Shown here: piece after piece, positions 1 through 9,200 of the stretch
How the letters are laid out: each line of letters opens with the position of its first letter
Numbering within the stretch: position 1 is the first letter of the stretch
Source: an uncultured Saprospiraceae bacterium
GTDB lineage: Bacteria; Bacteroidota; Bacteroidia; Chitinophagales; Saprospiraceae
Reading direction: 5' to 3'
DNA length: 64,000 bases
Assembly: GCA_937942435.1 (NCBI GenBank)
Contig: CALDEM010000056.1
Location: forward strand, 26,162-90,161
Position numbers and translations under genes: made by a program
The notes under the pieces: model-generated
Database searches by the model: none
What the model was told of the DNA's origin: nothing
What the model saw: the letters and a program-made list of their open reading frames with translations, nothing else

Positions 1-681
1 CACCCTTGATGACCCTGTAGTTGAACCAGTTCTTCTACTCTGAGAAACACTTGATCTTCCTCTTACTGCATTAGCAGTTGATCCGCTTGGAGACACAACT
101 ACGTTCCTTGCTGCAACTGGGTTGTATGGTGGGCAGTAATAAGCTGCCGTACTTCCAAACCCTCCGAATGAGTTGAACCCTCCAAATGAATTCAATCCTC
201 CAAAACCTCTGTTTCTAAAGTTGCTATATCCAAAAGGAGTATAGATACTATTGACTCTATTGAAATCCCTTGAGAAGGCACTGCCAAATCCAGGTCTTGC
301 AAAAGATCTTGAGAAGCTATTGAAACCATATGGGTTAAAAGCGCTAACTCTTCCAAAGTTGTTGAGATAGTAGTTACTACTATAGAAGTTAGAGTATCTA
401 TAGTTGTTTAATCTGTTGGTGTATGAATATGCGTCAACAGCATAATCATTATCGCGGTATGACAGATACTCATCATACTCGTCAGCATCATAACTATCTG
501 CTTCCTCTACTAAGTAAGCATCTTCATCATAATCTGCCACAGCATAGTTCTCATCATATGTCTCGTAGTCACTATCTGATTCTTCAAAGTATAAATCATC
601 AAACTGTGCGTTCAAGCTTACACCGGCGAACAATAGAGCCAGTAAGCTCAAAATGTGGTGGTTATATTTTCTTTTTTTCAT
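1..681 (-). CDS. Partial secreted Asp/Tyr-rich and Gly/Phe/Asn-rich protein (runs off left edge)
   Basis: The minus strand is open from an ATG at 681-679 to base 1 (227 codons, no stop), so the C-terminus lies outside the window. The start is a clear signal peptide: a basic MKKRKY n-region, a hydrophobic stretch (ILSLLALLFAGVSL), then NAQ, the usual Bacteroidota signal peptidase site. Residues about 27-90 are extremely acidic and rich in Asp, Glu and Tyr. Residues about 100-190 are rich in Asn, Phe, Gly and Tyr with repeated GFNSF/GFGS-like units, one YYCPPYN segment follows, and the end is rich in Ser/Arg/Thr. Low complexity suggests a surface, adhesive or matrix protein, but I recognise no family. 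It is divergent from proS. Confidence is high that it is coding and low about role. Confidence 0.8.
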   Translation of the reverse strand, partial: MKKRKYNHHILSLLALLFAGVSLNAQFDDLYFEESDSDYETYDENYAVADYDEDAYLVEEADSYDADEYDEYLSYRDNDYAVDAYSYTNRLNNYRYSNFYSSNYYLNNFGRVSAFNPYGFNSFSRSFARPGFGSAFSRDFNRVNSIYTPFGYSNFRNRGFGGLNSFGGFNSFGGFGSTAAYYCPPYNPVAARNVVVSPSGSTANAVRGRSSVSQSRRTGSTTGSSRV

Positions 682-1041
682 CTCTGTAGATTTAAATAGT
701 CTTGAATGAATTGTCATGCATAAAGCTATTGCATAAATATACATCATTCGGTTAATAATTGTTTAAATCAGCCTTTAACATATGTTAATATGTCGCTATG
801 CTTATTAAACCGTGACTTTTCACATCCTTGAGACGCAAAAAAAATGCGTTGGTTTCTACTTTTCACCATATTATTCTTGGTTTTAACATCTACTTAAGAA
901 ATCTTAAGTTGATTATCAGTGATTTTAACTTAACCGATAACACTTATTATCTATCAATCAACTAGTGATTAGCCTTATTCTATGATAGCAAAGCCCTCAG
1001 TAAAGCCGTACTTTTGGTATTTAGCATAGAGAAATAAGCAA
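682..1041. other. Divergent intergenic region
   Basis: A 360-base AT-rich spacer between the divergent left-edge gene and proS. It should hold both promoters. I see a -7 like box for the plus strand at 1009-1016 but no RNA gene, hairpin or small ORF I can defend. Confidence 0.6.
1009..1016 (+). promoter_or_regulatory. Candidate -7 box (TACTTTTG) for proS
   Basis: The sequence matches the Bacteroidota -7 consensus TAnnTTTG and lies 26 bases before the proS ATG, so transcription would start near 1023. I could not find a convincing -33 TTG element, and such boxes arise by chance in AT-rich spacers. Confidence 0.4.
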
Positions 1042-2508
1042 ATGGCGAAGGAAATAACATCAAGAGAAGACGATTATAGTAAATGGTACTTAGATATAGT
1101 TAGAAAAGCGGGACTTGCGGATAACTCTGCTGTCAGAGGATGTATGGTGATCAAACCGACTGGTTATGCCATATGGGAGAATATGCGTGATCAGTTGGAT
1201 AAGATGTTCAAGGAGACGGGGCATGTCAACGCTTACTTTCCCTTGTTTATACCAAAGAGCTTCTTGAGCAAGGAGGCAGATCACGTTGAAGGATTTGCTA
1301 AAGAATGTGCCGTGGTTACCCATCATAGATTGATGAATAATCCAGATGGCAGTGGAGTGGTGGTCGACCCAAGTGCAAAGCTTGAGGAAGAACTCATCGT
1401 GCGCCCCACTTCTGAGACCATCATATGGAATACTTATAAAGATTGGATTAACTCTTACCGCGATCTACCTCTATTAATTAATCAGTGGGCCAATGTCGTA
1501 CGGTGGGAGATGCGGACGAGACCTTTTCTTCGTACAGCTGAGTTTTTATGGCAAGAAGGGCACACTGCGCATGCGACCAGTCAAGAGGCGATCGAAGAGT
1601 CAAAGCTGATCCATGAGGTCTATGCAAGGTTTGCAGAAGACTACATGGCTATGCCTGTTATCAAAGGAGCTAAGTCAGCCAATGAAAGATTTGCAGGAGC
1701 AGTGGAGACATTTACAATAGAAGCCTTGATGCAAGATGGTAAGGCCTTACAGGCCGGTACCTCACACTTCTTAGGTCAGAACTTCGCCAAGGCATTTGAC
1801 GTTAAGTACCTTAATAGTGATAACAAAGAAGAGCATGTGTGGGCCACTTCGTGGGGTGTGTCTACTCGTCTTGTCGGTGGGCTCATCATGACACATTCTG
1901 ATGATGAGGGCTTAGTTCTTCCGCCAAAACTTGCACCTACTCAAGTTGTGATTGTTCCGATACCAAAGCCATCTCCTGAGATTATGGAGGTCGCAGTTAA
2001 GATTAAGAATGAGCTCAGTGATCATGGAGTGTCAGTCAAAATAGACGAAGATGCCCAAAAGCGTCCTGGGTTTAAGTTTGCTGAGTACGAGATGAAAGGA
2101 GTGCCGGTTAGAATCGGTATCGGTAAAAGAGATCTTGAAAAAAATCAAGTAGAGGTAGCCAGAAGAGATAATAAAACTAAAGAATCTCATTCTCTTGATG
2201 GCATTGCCGGTCATGTTGTAAGGCTGCTGGACGATATCCAGTCTAATCTCTTCAACAAAGCAAAGCAGTTTAGAGATGATATGACCTCTGAGGCCAATGA
2301 CTTTAAGACCTTCGAAGAGCTCATCAACGATAAAGGAGGATTTGTCTCAGCTCATTGGGATGGTACTACAGAATCAGAGCTAAAGATCAAGGAGCTTACT
2401 AAGGCCACGCTACGCTGTATACCAAATGACGCGGTCGAGGAGTCTGGTAAGGATCTCATCACAGGAGCTCCTTCGAGTAAACGAGTCTTATTTGCTAAAG
2501 CTTATTAG
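1042..2508 (+). CDS. proS: Prolyl-tRNA synthetase, short archaeal/eukaryotic-like type
   Basis: Charges tRNA-Pro with proline in the cytoplasm (class II aminoacyl-tRNA synthetase). The 488-residue length and lack of a large inserted editing domain fit the short ProS type (also called type 3) found in many Bacteroidota, not the roughly 570-residue E. coli type. Visible features are the VRPTSET segment near residues 117-123, a class II motif 2 region beginning RWEMRTRPF near residue 154 and followed by QEGHTAH, the [15 protein letters not shown] active-site region near 240, and a WGVSTR...[10 protein letters not shown] motif 3 region near 275-300. The anticodon-binding domain follows, and then the C-terminal extension typical of this type. 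It stands alone as a monocistronic gene. Identification is secure. Confidence 0.96.
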   Translation: MAKEITSREDDYSKWYLDIVRKAGLADNSAVRGCMVIKPTGYAIWENMRDQLDKMFKETGHVNAYFPLFIPKSFLSKEADHVEGFAKECAVVTHHRLMNNPDGSGVVVDPSAKLEEELIVRPTSETIIWNTYKDWINSYRDLPLLINQWANVVRWEMRTRPFLRTAEFLWQEGHTAHATSQEAIEESKLIHEVYARFAEDYMAMPVIKGAKSANERFAGAVETFTIEALMQDGKALQAGTSHFLGQNFAKAFDVKYLNSDNKEEHVWATSWGVSTRLVGGLIMTHSDDEGLVLPPKLAPTQVVIVPIPKPSPEIMEVAVKIKNELSDHGVSVKIDEDAQKRPGFKFAEYEMKGVPVRIGIGKRDLEKNQVEVARRDNKTKESHSLDGIAGHVVRLLDDIQSNLFNKAKQFRDDMTSEANDFKTFEELINDKGGFVSAHWDGTTESELKIKELTKATLRCIPNDAVEESGKDLITGAPSSKRVLFAKAY

Positions 2509-2824
2509 GCCATAACTTACATCCTGACGCCAGCGTTCTTGTAGCTGCTAGGTCTCATGGATTGTCCTCTTTGCTCAATCATAAGAAGGACGACCTCTTC
2601 AATTGTAACCATTTACTCTGAGATAACTGAGTTTAATGGTTTCTCCCTATTCAGTGTAGCGATTTGAAAGGCCTTTTTTTCCTTTCGCACAACTTGAAAG
2701 AAAATCATCAAGGTGTATTAAAGTTTAGAATATATAACAATATGTCATGCGTATGTTTTTGTAAAACAACCAGTAGTGCATGTAAAAAAGACATATTTAT
2801 AGATTAACATATAAGTATTATTTC

Positions 2825-2832
2825 TATATTTG
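2825..2832 (+). promoter_or_regulatory. Candidate -7 box (TATATTTG)
   Basis: Matches TAnnTTTG. A transcript starting near 2839 would have a leader of about 89 bases that includes the inverted repeat at 2868-2909. No -33 element is obvious. Confidence 0.4.
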
Positions 2833-2867
2833 GTGCTTAGAGCCTGACGTACCCGTGAGAATGTGAT

Positions 2868-2909
2868 ATTAAACCTGTTCACTGCTATTAACAGATCACT
2901 TGGTTTAAT
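2868..2909 (+). promoter_or_regulatory. Leader hairpin before the 1036-aa secreted protein
   Basis: Perfect 8-bp arms ATTAAACC (2868-2875) and GGTTTAAT (2902-2909) enclose a second inverted repeat, CTGTT (2875-2879) and AACAG (2890-2894). It ends 18 bases before the start codon. Function unknown. Confidence 0.4.
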
Positions 2910-2927
2910 CGCAATAACTAATTCTAA

Positions 2928-5900
2928 ATGTACGTGCAAAAAAAACAGCTTTTTACGCTATTATTCTCATTAACAGGATTTTTCCTAATCGGGACTAATG
3001 TCAACGCCCAGATCGAAGCAATCGGTCAGTGCTCAGGTGTAGCCACAGATAATAATTATATAATCAGCATCACTGGATTGCCAGCAGGTAGTCATACGAT
3101 TCTCTTTGATGGGGCATCACAGACTACCTCGGCTACAGGGACTTATCTCAGTAGTGAGATTGCCTTTACCGATGGGTCAGGAGCGACCGAAGTCAAGGTA
3201 GTGGCTACAGGACAGACGGATACAACTACAATCATAGTCAATGAAGTGCTATGTATAGACATAGATGGTGATGGCACCTTTGACTTCAACTCATCTTTAT
3301 GTGATTATACAAAGCCATTAGGCACAGGAGGAGCGATAGTCTCGACTGTAGCACCGTATAATGGAAGCAATGTCTACAAGTATATCTTAACAGAAGGAGA
3401 TTCTATATATATATCAGGTACTTCGGATGTCAACGATAGTGGTTTGTTTGAAGATCTGAGCAACGGAGATTATATCGTACATGCATATAACTTCTTAGAT
3501 GACGCTCAAGCAAATGCTTTCATATCTGCCATACCAGATGGCACTAACTTGTTTACATATGCACCAGGTGGAGGTCCTACCTGTTTTATGCGTTGTGGTG
3601 ATGCATCGTATACAGTTGAATGTGAGTCTATCGTAGATATTTATGTTGATCCAGTAGATGTGACAGTTTGTATGGAAGGAGATGCGACATTCTATATCCA
3701 AGATTCTATTATCGCACCAGTACCTGATCTAGCAGTATTGACTTACCAGTGGTTAGTTGATGATGGTACAGGTCTTACACAAGTAGCAGGTGAGACTGAT
3801 TCAGTTCTTAATCTGACAGACGTGGTTTTTGCTGACAGTGGCAATATGTATCAAGTCGTAGTAACGCTAACAGTTGATGGTGTTGAGATATCTATGGATA
3901 CAAGTGCTCTGGCTACACTTACCGTATACGACGACCCTGTCTTAGCATCAGGGCTTGATGTAACAGTTAATAGTGATGAAGAGACAGGTATTATATTAAC
4001 AACTACTACTGGATCAACTCCAGCTGATAGTTTTGAGATCGTCTCCATAGATTTTGGAGACTTGATACCAGGGGGAGGTAACGCCTCAACTGGAGTGACA
4101 GATGATCCTAACGTCATATTTAATGATATGTACACCAATACCGATGGCGGAGCTGATACGGCGTTCTATGAGATCGTCCCGATATCAGAGCATGGTTGTC
4201 ATGGTGATACTGTGATCGTACAAGTTATAGTGAGACCATGTCCAGAAGTGGCAGACCTCGCTGTAGTTGACATCTGTAGTGACGATGTGACAGGTATAGT
4301 GCTACCATCCGCTGATGACAATGGACTACCTATCGATAGTTTTGATATCACTGTTACTTCTCAAGGTATCTTAGTGGGTACAGGCACGAGTGGTGTTACC
4401 ACTGATGTAAATGCGCTAAGTTCAGATGCCTTTACGAACACCTCCGATGTGGTCGACTCGGTAGTATATACCATAACCGCTTTTGCTAATGACTGTGAGA
4501 GTAGTTCATTTACGGCAGTGGCAAGATATATGCCTGAACCACTCTTTGCAGATACATCTGCAACTCAGTGTAGTGACGTAGCCATCGGATATGATTTAGC
4601 ATTTACAGATGACTCTGGACTTGCGATCGATAGCGTTGATATAACAGCTGATAACGCTGCTGCAACCTCAGGCACAGGTATAACAAGTACTGGTGCAATA
4701 GCAGGAGATGTATTTACCAATGATGGTAGTGCATCATATGATGTAGTATATACAATCACACCATACACAATGGGATGTGTAGGTGAGCCTTATACTGTGA
4801 CGATCACGATAACACCTGAACCAGTAGGTACAGATCCACTACCAGTCATCTGTAGTGATGAGGTGCTTGCTGTAGATCTTAGTACACTGATTACTAATTC
4901 TGGTACTACGCCAGGCTTTACTTGGATAGCAACTCCTAATGCTGATGTAGATGGAGAATCGGATACTGAGCAGACGTCTAGTACAATAACAGATCAGTTG
5001 TCAAATACGACAAGTACTGATCAAACAGTGGTATACACAGTTACACCGACAGGTGACGGGGCTTGTATAGGGGATCCATTTACAGTTACTGTGACAGTTC
5101 ATCCAGAGCCAACCTCTGATGATTTGACAGCAGAAGTGTGTAGTGATGAAGCACTTGATGTAGATCTAAGTAGTGGATTGACTAATACGGTAACGCTACA
5201 AGGTTATACATACACAGTCATAAGTAGCAATGAGACTGATGTACCTGCAGGTGCTGACAGAACAGATACAACTCTAGCTAATATAACTGACACTTATACT
5301 AACTTGACAAATGCAGCGGTACTGATCACTTATACAGTAACACCTATATCTTCTGATAGCTGTGCAGGAGCACCGTTTGATGTAGATGTTACAGTTAATC
5401 CAGAACCAGTGTTATCAACGACACTTGATACAACGGTATGTAGTGATGAACCAATAGGGGTTGTCTTAGCTGTAGAAGCGACATCGGTAGCAGCTGATAG
5501 CTTTGAAGTCGTGTCTGTCAGTCCTAATGGACTTGCATCTTCTGGAGGAAACCCGATTACTTCATTCCCAACTATCGTTACAGATATCAATGAGATAGCT
5601 GATGATTCTTGGACTAATGAGACAGCTAACTCAGTACAGGTTATCTACCAGATCACTCCGATAACGGGTGATTGTAAGGGAGATCCAGTCAATATAACAG
5701 TAACTGTTGATCCTGCTGCTGTTGTAACGGTCGATAGTGATGCAACGATATGTTCTACAGAGTCTGTTGACCTTACGGCCATCGGAGCAAGTATAACCGG
5801 TGGAGCATCCGCTGGTACGTGGTCTACCGCCGACGGAACAGGAACATTTGACGAAGGTGGAGTCTTCGGTACAGCGACGACATACACGCCAAGTGAAGCT

Positions 5901-6038
5901 GATAAGGATGCAGGCACGATAACGCTTACACTGACGTCATCGGATCCTACTGGAGCATGTGGTACGGATGATGCATCGATATCCATCGAGATCTTAGATA
6001 TCAGATGTAGCGAGTTCCCTTGGAATGGAAACGATTAA
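2928..6038 (+). CDS. Large secreted protein with tandem PKD-like repeats
   Basis: A 1036-residue extracellular protein. Residues 1-28 form a signal peptide ending NVNAQ. A YVDPVDVTVCMEGDATF immunoglobulin-like segment begins near residue 239. From about residue 447 to the end there are six units of about 95-100 residues, each opening with a CSDE/CSDD/CST-type cysteine and ending with a VTPxxxxxCxGxPFxVxVTVxPEP pattern. This is characteristic of the PKD-like domain of Bacteroidota surface proteins. The unit cysteines are paired, consistent with disulfides outside the cell. Unlike the two following giants, the protein stops at a short SEFPWNGND tail without a recognisable T9SS sorting domain, and a strong terminator follows at once. 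It may be released by another route, or the tail may be an unfamiliar sorting signal. Likely adhesin or matrix component (inference). Confidence 0.85.
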   Translation: MYVQKKQLFTLLFSLTGFFLIGTNVNAQIEAIGQCSGVATDNNYIISITGLPAGSHTILFDGASQTTSATGTYLSSEIAFTDGSGATEVKVVATGQTDTTTIIVNEVLCIDIDGDGTFDFNSSLCDYTKPLGTGGAIVSTVAPYNGSNVYKYILTEGDSIYISGTSDVNDSGLFEDLSNGDYIVHAYNFLDDAQANAFISAIPDGTNLFTYAPGGGPTCFMRCGDASYTVECESIVDIYVDPVDVTVCMEGDATFYIQDSIIAPVPDLAVLTYQWLVDDGTGLTQVAGETDSVLNLTDVVFADSGNMYQVVVTLTVDGVEISMDTSALATLTVYDDPVLASGLDVTVNSDEETGIILTTTTGSTPADSFEIVSIDFGDLIPGGGNASTGVTDDPNVIFNDMYTNTDGGADTAFYEIVPISEHGCHGDTVIVQVIVRPCPEVADLAVVDICSDDVTGIVLPSADDNGLPIDSFDITVTSQGILVGTGTSGVTTDVNALSSDAFTNTSDVVDSVVYTITAFANDCESSSFTAVARYMPEPLFADTSATQCSDVAIGYDLAFTDDSGLAIDSVDITADNAAATSGTGITSTGAIAGDVFTNDGSASYDVVYTITPYTMGCVGEPYTVTITITPEPVGTDPLPVICSDEVLAVDLSTLITNSGTTPGFTWIATPNADVDGESDTEQTSSTITDQLSNTTSTDQTVVYTVTPTGDGACIGDPFTVTVTVHPEPTSDDLTAEVCSDEALDVDLSSGLTNTVTLQGYTYTVISSNETDVPAGADRTDTTLANITDTYTNLTNAAVLITYTVTPISSDSCAGAPFDVDVTVNPEPVLSTTLDTTVCSDEPIGVVLAVEATSVAADSFEVVSVSPNGLASSGGNPITSFPTIVTDINEIADDSWTNETANSVQVIYQITPITGDCKGDPVNITVTVDPAAVVTVDSDATICSTESVDLTAIGASITGGASAGTWSTADGTGTFDEGGVFGTATTYTPSEADKDAGTITLTLTSSDPTGACGTDDASISIEILDIRCSEFPWNGND
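4269..5990 (+). repeat. Six tandem PKD-like coding repeats
   Basis: Units start near 4269, 4563, 4845, 5136, 5436 and 5746, giving a period of about 282-310 bases. Four of the six starts carry nearly the same string, TGTAGTGATGA, with TGTAGTGACG variants in the others. Such repeats can expand or contract by recombination. Confidence 0.7.
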
Positions 6039-6054
6039 TCTTCGATTATATAAA

Positions 6055-6110
6055 GGCTGACACATCAGCCTAATAAAAGAGCGATACTTTAAAGTATCGC
6101 TCTTTTTTTT
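6055..6110 (+). terminator. Strong intrinsic terminator with preceding small hairpin
   Basis: GGCTGA-CACA-TCAGCC (6055-6070) is followed by a perfect 16-bp palindrome centred at 6090/6091, with arms 6075-6090 and 6091-6106, and then a T-run to 6110. It lies 16 bases after the stop codon of the 1036-aa gene. Confidence 0.9.
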
Positions 6111-6180
6111 GCAAGTAGGTGATTCATATTAGATATTTTAAATATGAGTCAAGATTGTCAGCGTATTACATATTATAAAA

Positions 6181-6291
6181 AATTGTAATATATTAGCTAG
6201 CGTTTACCGGCGATACTACTCATATCGCTCACTTAGAAGAGAATAGGCCTATATCTAACATTCTGTTAGAGATAAATAGGAAACTACAATT
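6181..6291 (+). promoter_or_regulatory. Structured leader of the 1471-aa gene
   Basis: AATTGTA (6181-6187) is complementary to TACAATT (6285-6291), which directly abuts the ATG at 6292. Between them lies a local hairpin, TATCTAACA/TGTTAGAGATA (about 6250-6272). Another is possible around 6211-6227 (CGATA/TATCG). No TAnnTTTG box was found here. Confidence 0.35.
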
Positions 6292-9200
6292 ATGATTGGA
6301 TCTCAGGCCATTAAGGCTTGGCACATATGTCTCTATATCTCACTACTCATGTGTTTGCATGATGCAGTAGGTCAATCTATAGGTGATATAATGACCTATC
6401 ACATAGTGCCCAGTTGTGAAAGCCCAGATCCAGATAAGCCTACTCAGGTTGGACAGTACTTCCTCTCTCTTGACATAACCGAATTTGATCAAACAGAAGG
6501 TGATTTTGATATCCTCGTAGATCGCCAATCTGTCTTACAGTTTCATATAGATCAATCAGATGTTCCTTTTCAAAGGTTAGTAGGTCCGTTTAATCATACA
6601 GGTGTAGGTGGTTCATACTACGAGTATATCATAAGATCCCTCTCTTCTGGAGTAGCGGATACACTTTACTTACCAGAGGTGGTGTGTGGCCTAAACACGA
6701 GCAATGGTCTCAATAACGCGGGATACTATTGTGAGAATGGCTATGGAGTCGTTGCCCAAGTCACGCCTGAACCTCTTGATGTGCCAGAGCTCCCAGAGAA
6801 GACATACGTCTACATACTGGTCAATCATGCATCACAACTAGTTGAAAATAGAAATTTTAGTGGGCACTTTAGAGATGTACAAGACCTTTCTGCGTATGAG
6901 ATACATGCTTTTGCTATTCCTTTTGAAGAGCAAGCAGACTTTATAAACAACATCATCATCGGCGCATCACTCAATCAAGAAGAGCTTAATACTTGCTTTG
7001 CAGTATGTGGTATCTATGATGTTACTGTAGACTGCTCTTCGTTTGATCTCAGTCTGACTAAGAATGTCCGTGATGGGTTTGTTTATTCTGTAGGTGACCT
7101 TGTCGTTTTTGACATAACGGTTCATAATGACGGCGTCGTTACGGCTTACAATGTCATTGTAGAGGACATGTTGCCAGATGCCTTGGATTTTGAAACCGGT
7201 ATGAACCCATATTGGAATGATGACTTAACAAGCCTTCCTATAGATAGCATAACGCCAGGGACTTCAGTCACAATACCCATCTATACAAGAGTCAATGGCA
7301 ATGCGCTTAACGTAGAGGTGATCAATAGTGCAGAGATTATATTTTCCGCAGTAGCCCCAGACAATCCAACCATAGCTTTTGATGTAGACAGTACACCTGA
7401 CAATGAGGTTGGAGCGGAAGATGATCAAGATGACGAAGAAATTATAATACTCGAGAACCTGTGTGATGCGACATTTGAAGTGGATGCCGCCAATCAAGCA
7501 GTGTGTCTCAATGGTCCGTTAACGATGATGGCAGAAGTGGAGATGGCAAGTTTTCCATTAAGATATAGATGGCGCTTCAATGGCGAGATCGTATCTCGTG
7601 ATAGTCTCTATACGATAGAGAACCATCAGCCAAGCGATTATGGGGCATATTCATTGACAATCATAGATGCCAACAATTGTTCAGGAACTGAGTTCTTTGA
7701 CATTGAACCGATAGAGAATCAAGAGCGGTTTTCTTGTTTTACTGATATCAATGTTGGTGTCAATAGCGATTGTGAAGTTTTTCTTTCTCCTGAGATGTTT
7801 ACATCGAGACCTGTTAGTGGTCTTCGTGATTACATTATAGAAATAAGAGATGAGTCCGGGGCGATGGTAGATCAATCGGATCTTTCTAATTATGGCCCTA
7901 ATACTACATTGGAAGCGCGGATTGTTAACCCTTGTACATTAGAAACCATCTGTTGGTCTAACTTGCATATCGAGCATAACTCTAGACCTACAGCAGATAT
8001 ATACCAAAACGACAGATTAGAATTGTTATGCCCAGAAGTAACAAGTCAGAACCCAACTGCAATAATTGATTATTATAATAACACTTACGCAAATGTTATA
8101 CTCGATGCACAATCATATGCTGATAGTTTTAATCAACTCGTCTGCTTACAAGAATGGGATGTTGAAACGATAGATCAATTGATAGATGCCTCCGATCTCT
8201 GCGGAGAGCAACTTGTCAATAGGATATATTATGTATTTGATCAAGAGCAAAAGCTAGCTGTAGATACTGCAACCATCATAATACAACTGATATCTTCTGA
8301 CTCAATAAGGATGCCAGAAGATGTTTTTAATCTTACATGTTCTGATGGATTAAAACCCGCAGAGATTAACTCGTATCCATCCTTTTATAATAATGGAGTA
8401 TTGACTAGTCTGGAGAATGTCTTTGACAACAGAAATGCAACATTCTGTAATATAGGTATTACTTATACAGATCAAGATTTTACAGATCTCTGCAACTTTG
8501 GAGCATCTAAAATCGTGCGTCAGTGGACGGCGATGGATTGGTGTTCTAATACGCTTCTTGAAGAAGTGCAGTATCTATTTGTCATAGATGATGACGCACC
8601 AGTGATAGAGCTGGCAGAAGATGATCTTTTAGTTAACGTGGCGCCTTTTGAGTGTTTTGCATCAATAGACCTAAGTCAATATGTAGATGTGCAAGATTTT
8701 TGTGATGCCAAGCCATCTTTGTACGTAGATGGAATAGCATTAGAAAACAATTCGATTGTCTTACCAATAGGTGTTCATGATCTGGTCTTATCTGCAATAG
8801 ATAGATGTGGCAATCAAGCAGAAGAACAAATCAGAATAAAAGTGATGGACGAAGACTTGCCATCTCTAATATTAAAAGAAGATATAGTAATAAGTCTATC
8901 GACAGATGTAGATATTGAAACTAATTATATAGAAGCAGTATTTGTGGACGCAGGTAGTCACGATCATGATTGTGGTCCAGTTCAACTTTCTATAGCACGT
9001 GCTTCAGAGATTGTGCTGGTGACTTCCGAAGGGGGTGGCGTAGATGTTGATTTCGATCTGCGTAACTGTATGTCTAATCTGGAAGAATTAGATCTTAACA
9101 GTGATGGAGCTGTAGTCGTTGATGAGCTATTTAGAAACAGAATTGTCTTTTGTTGTCAAGATATAGGTTCTTTTGTAAGAGTAGCGGTTAGGGCTACTGA

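Larger units (their letters stand above)
2509..2927. other. Intergenic region with leader elements of the next gene
   Basis: A 419-base spacer without a gene. It contains a weak possible proS terminator hairpin (arms AACCATT at 2607-2613 and AATGGTT at about 2635-2641, poor T-run), a candidate -7 box TATATTTG at 2825-2832, and a leader inverted repeat at 2868-2909. I see no RNA gene. Confidence 0.5.

Noticed and set aside
423..689. 88-codon plus-strand frame rich in His and Asn
   Set aside because: It is the antisense of the left-edge secreted protein, whose minus-strand frame has a signal peptide and runs 227 codons without a stop.
5330..5986. Long minus-strand frames within the PKD-repeat gene
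   Set aside because: They mirror the biased Thr/Ser/Val codons of the plus-strand repeats. They lack starts with signals and overlap a clearly coding gene.
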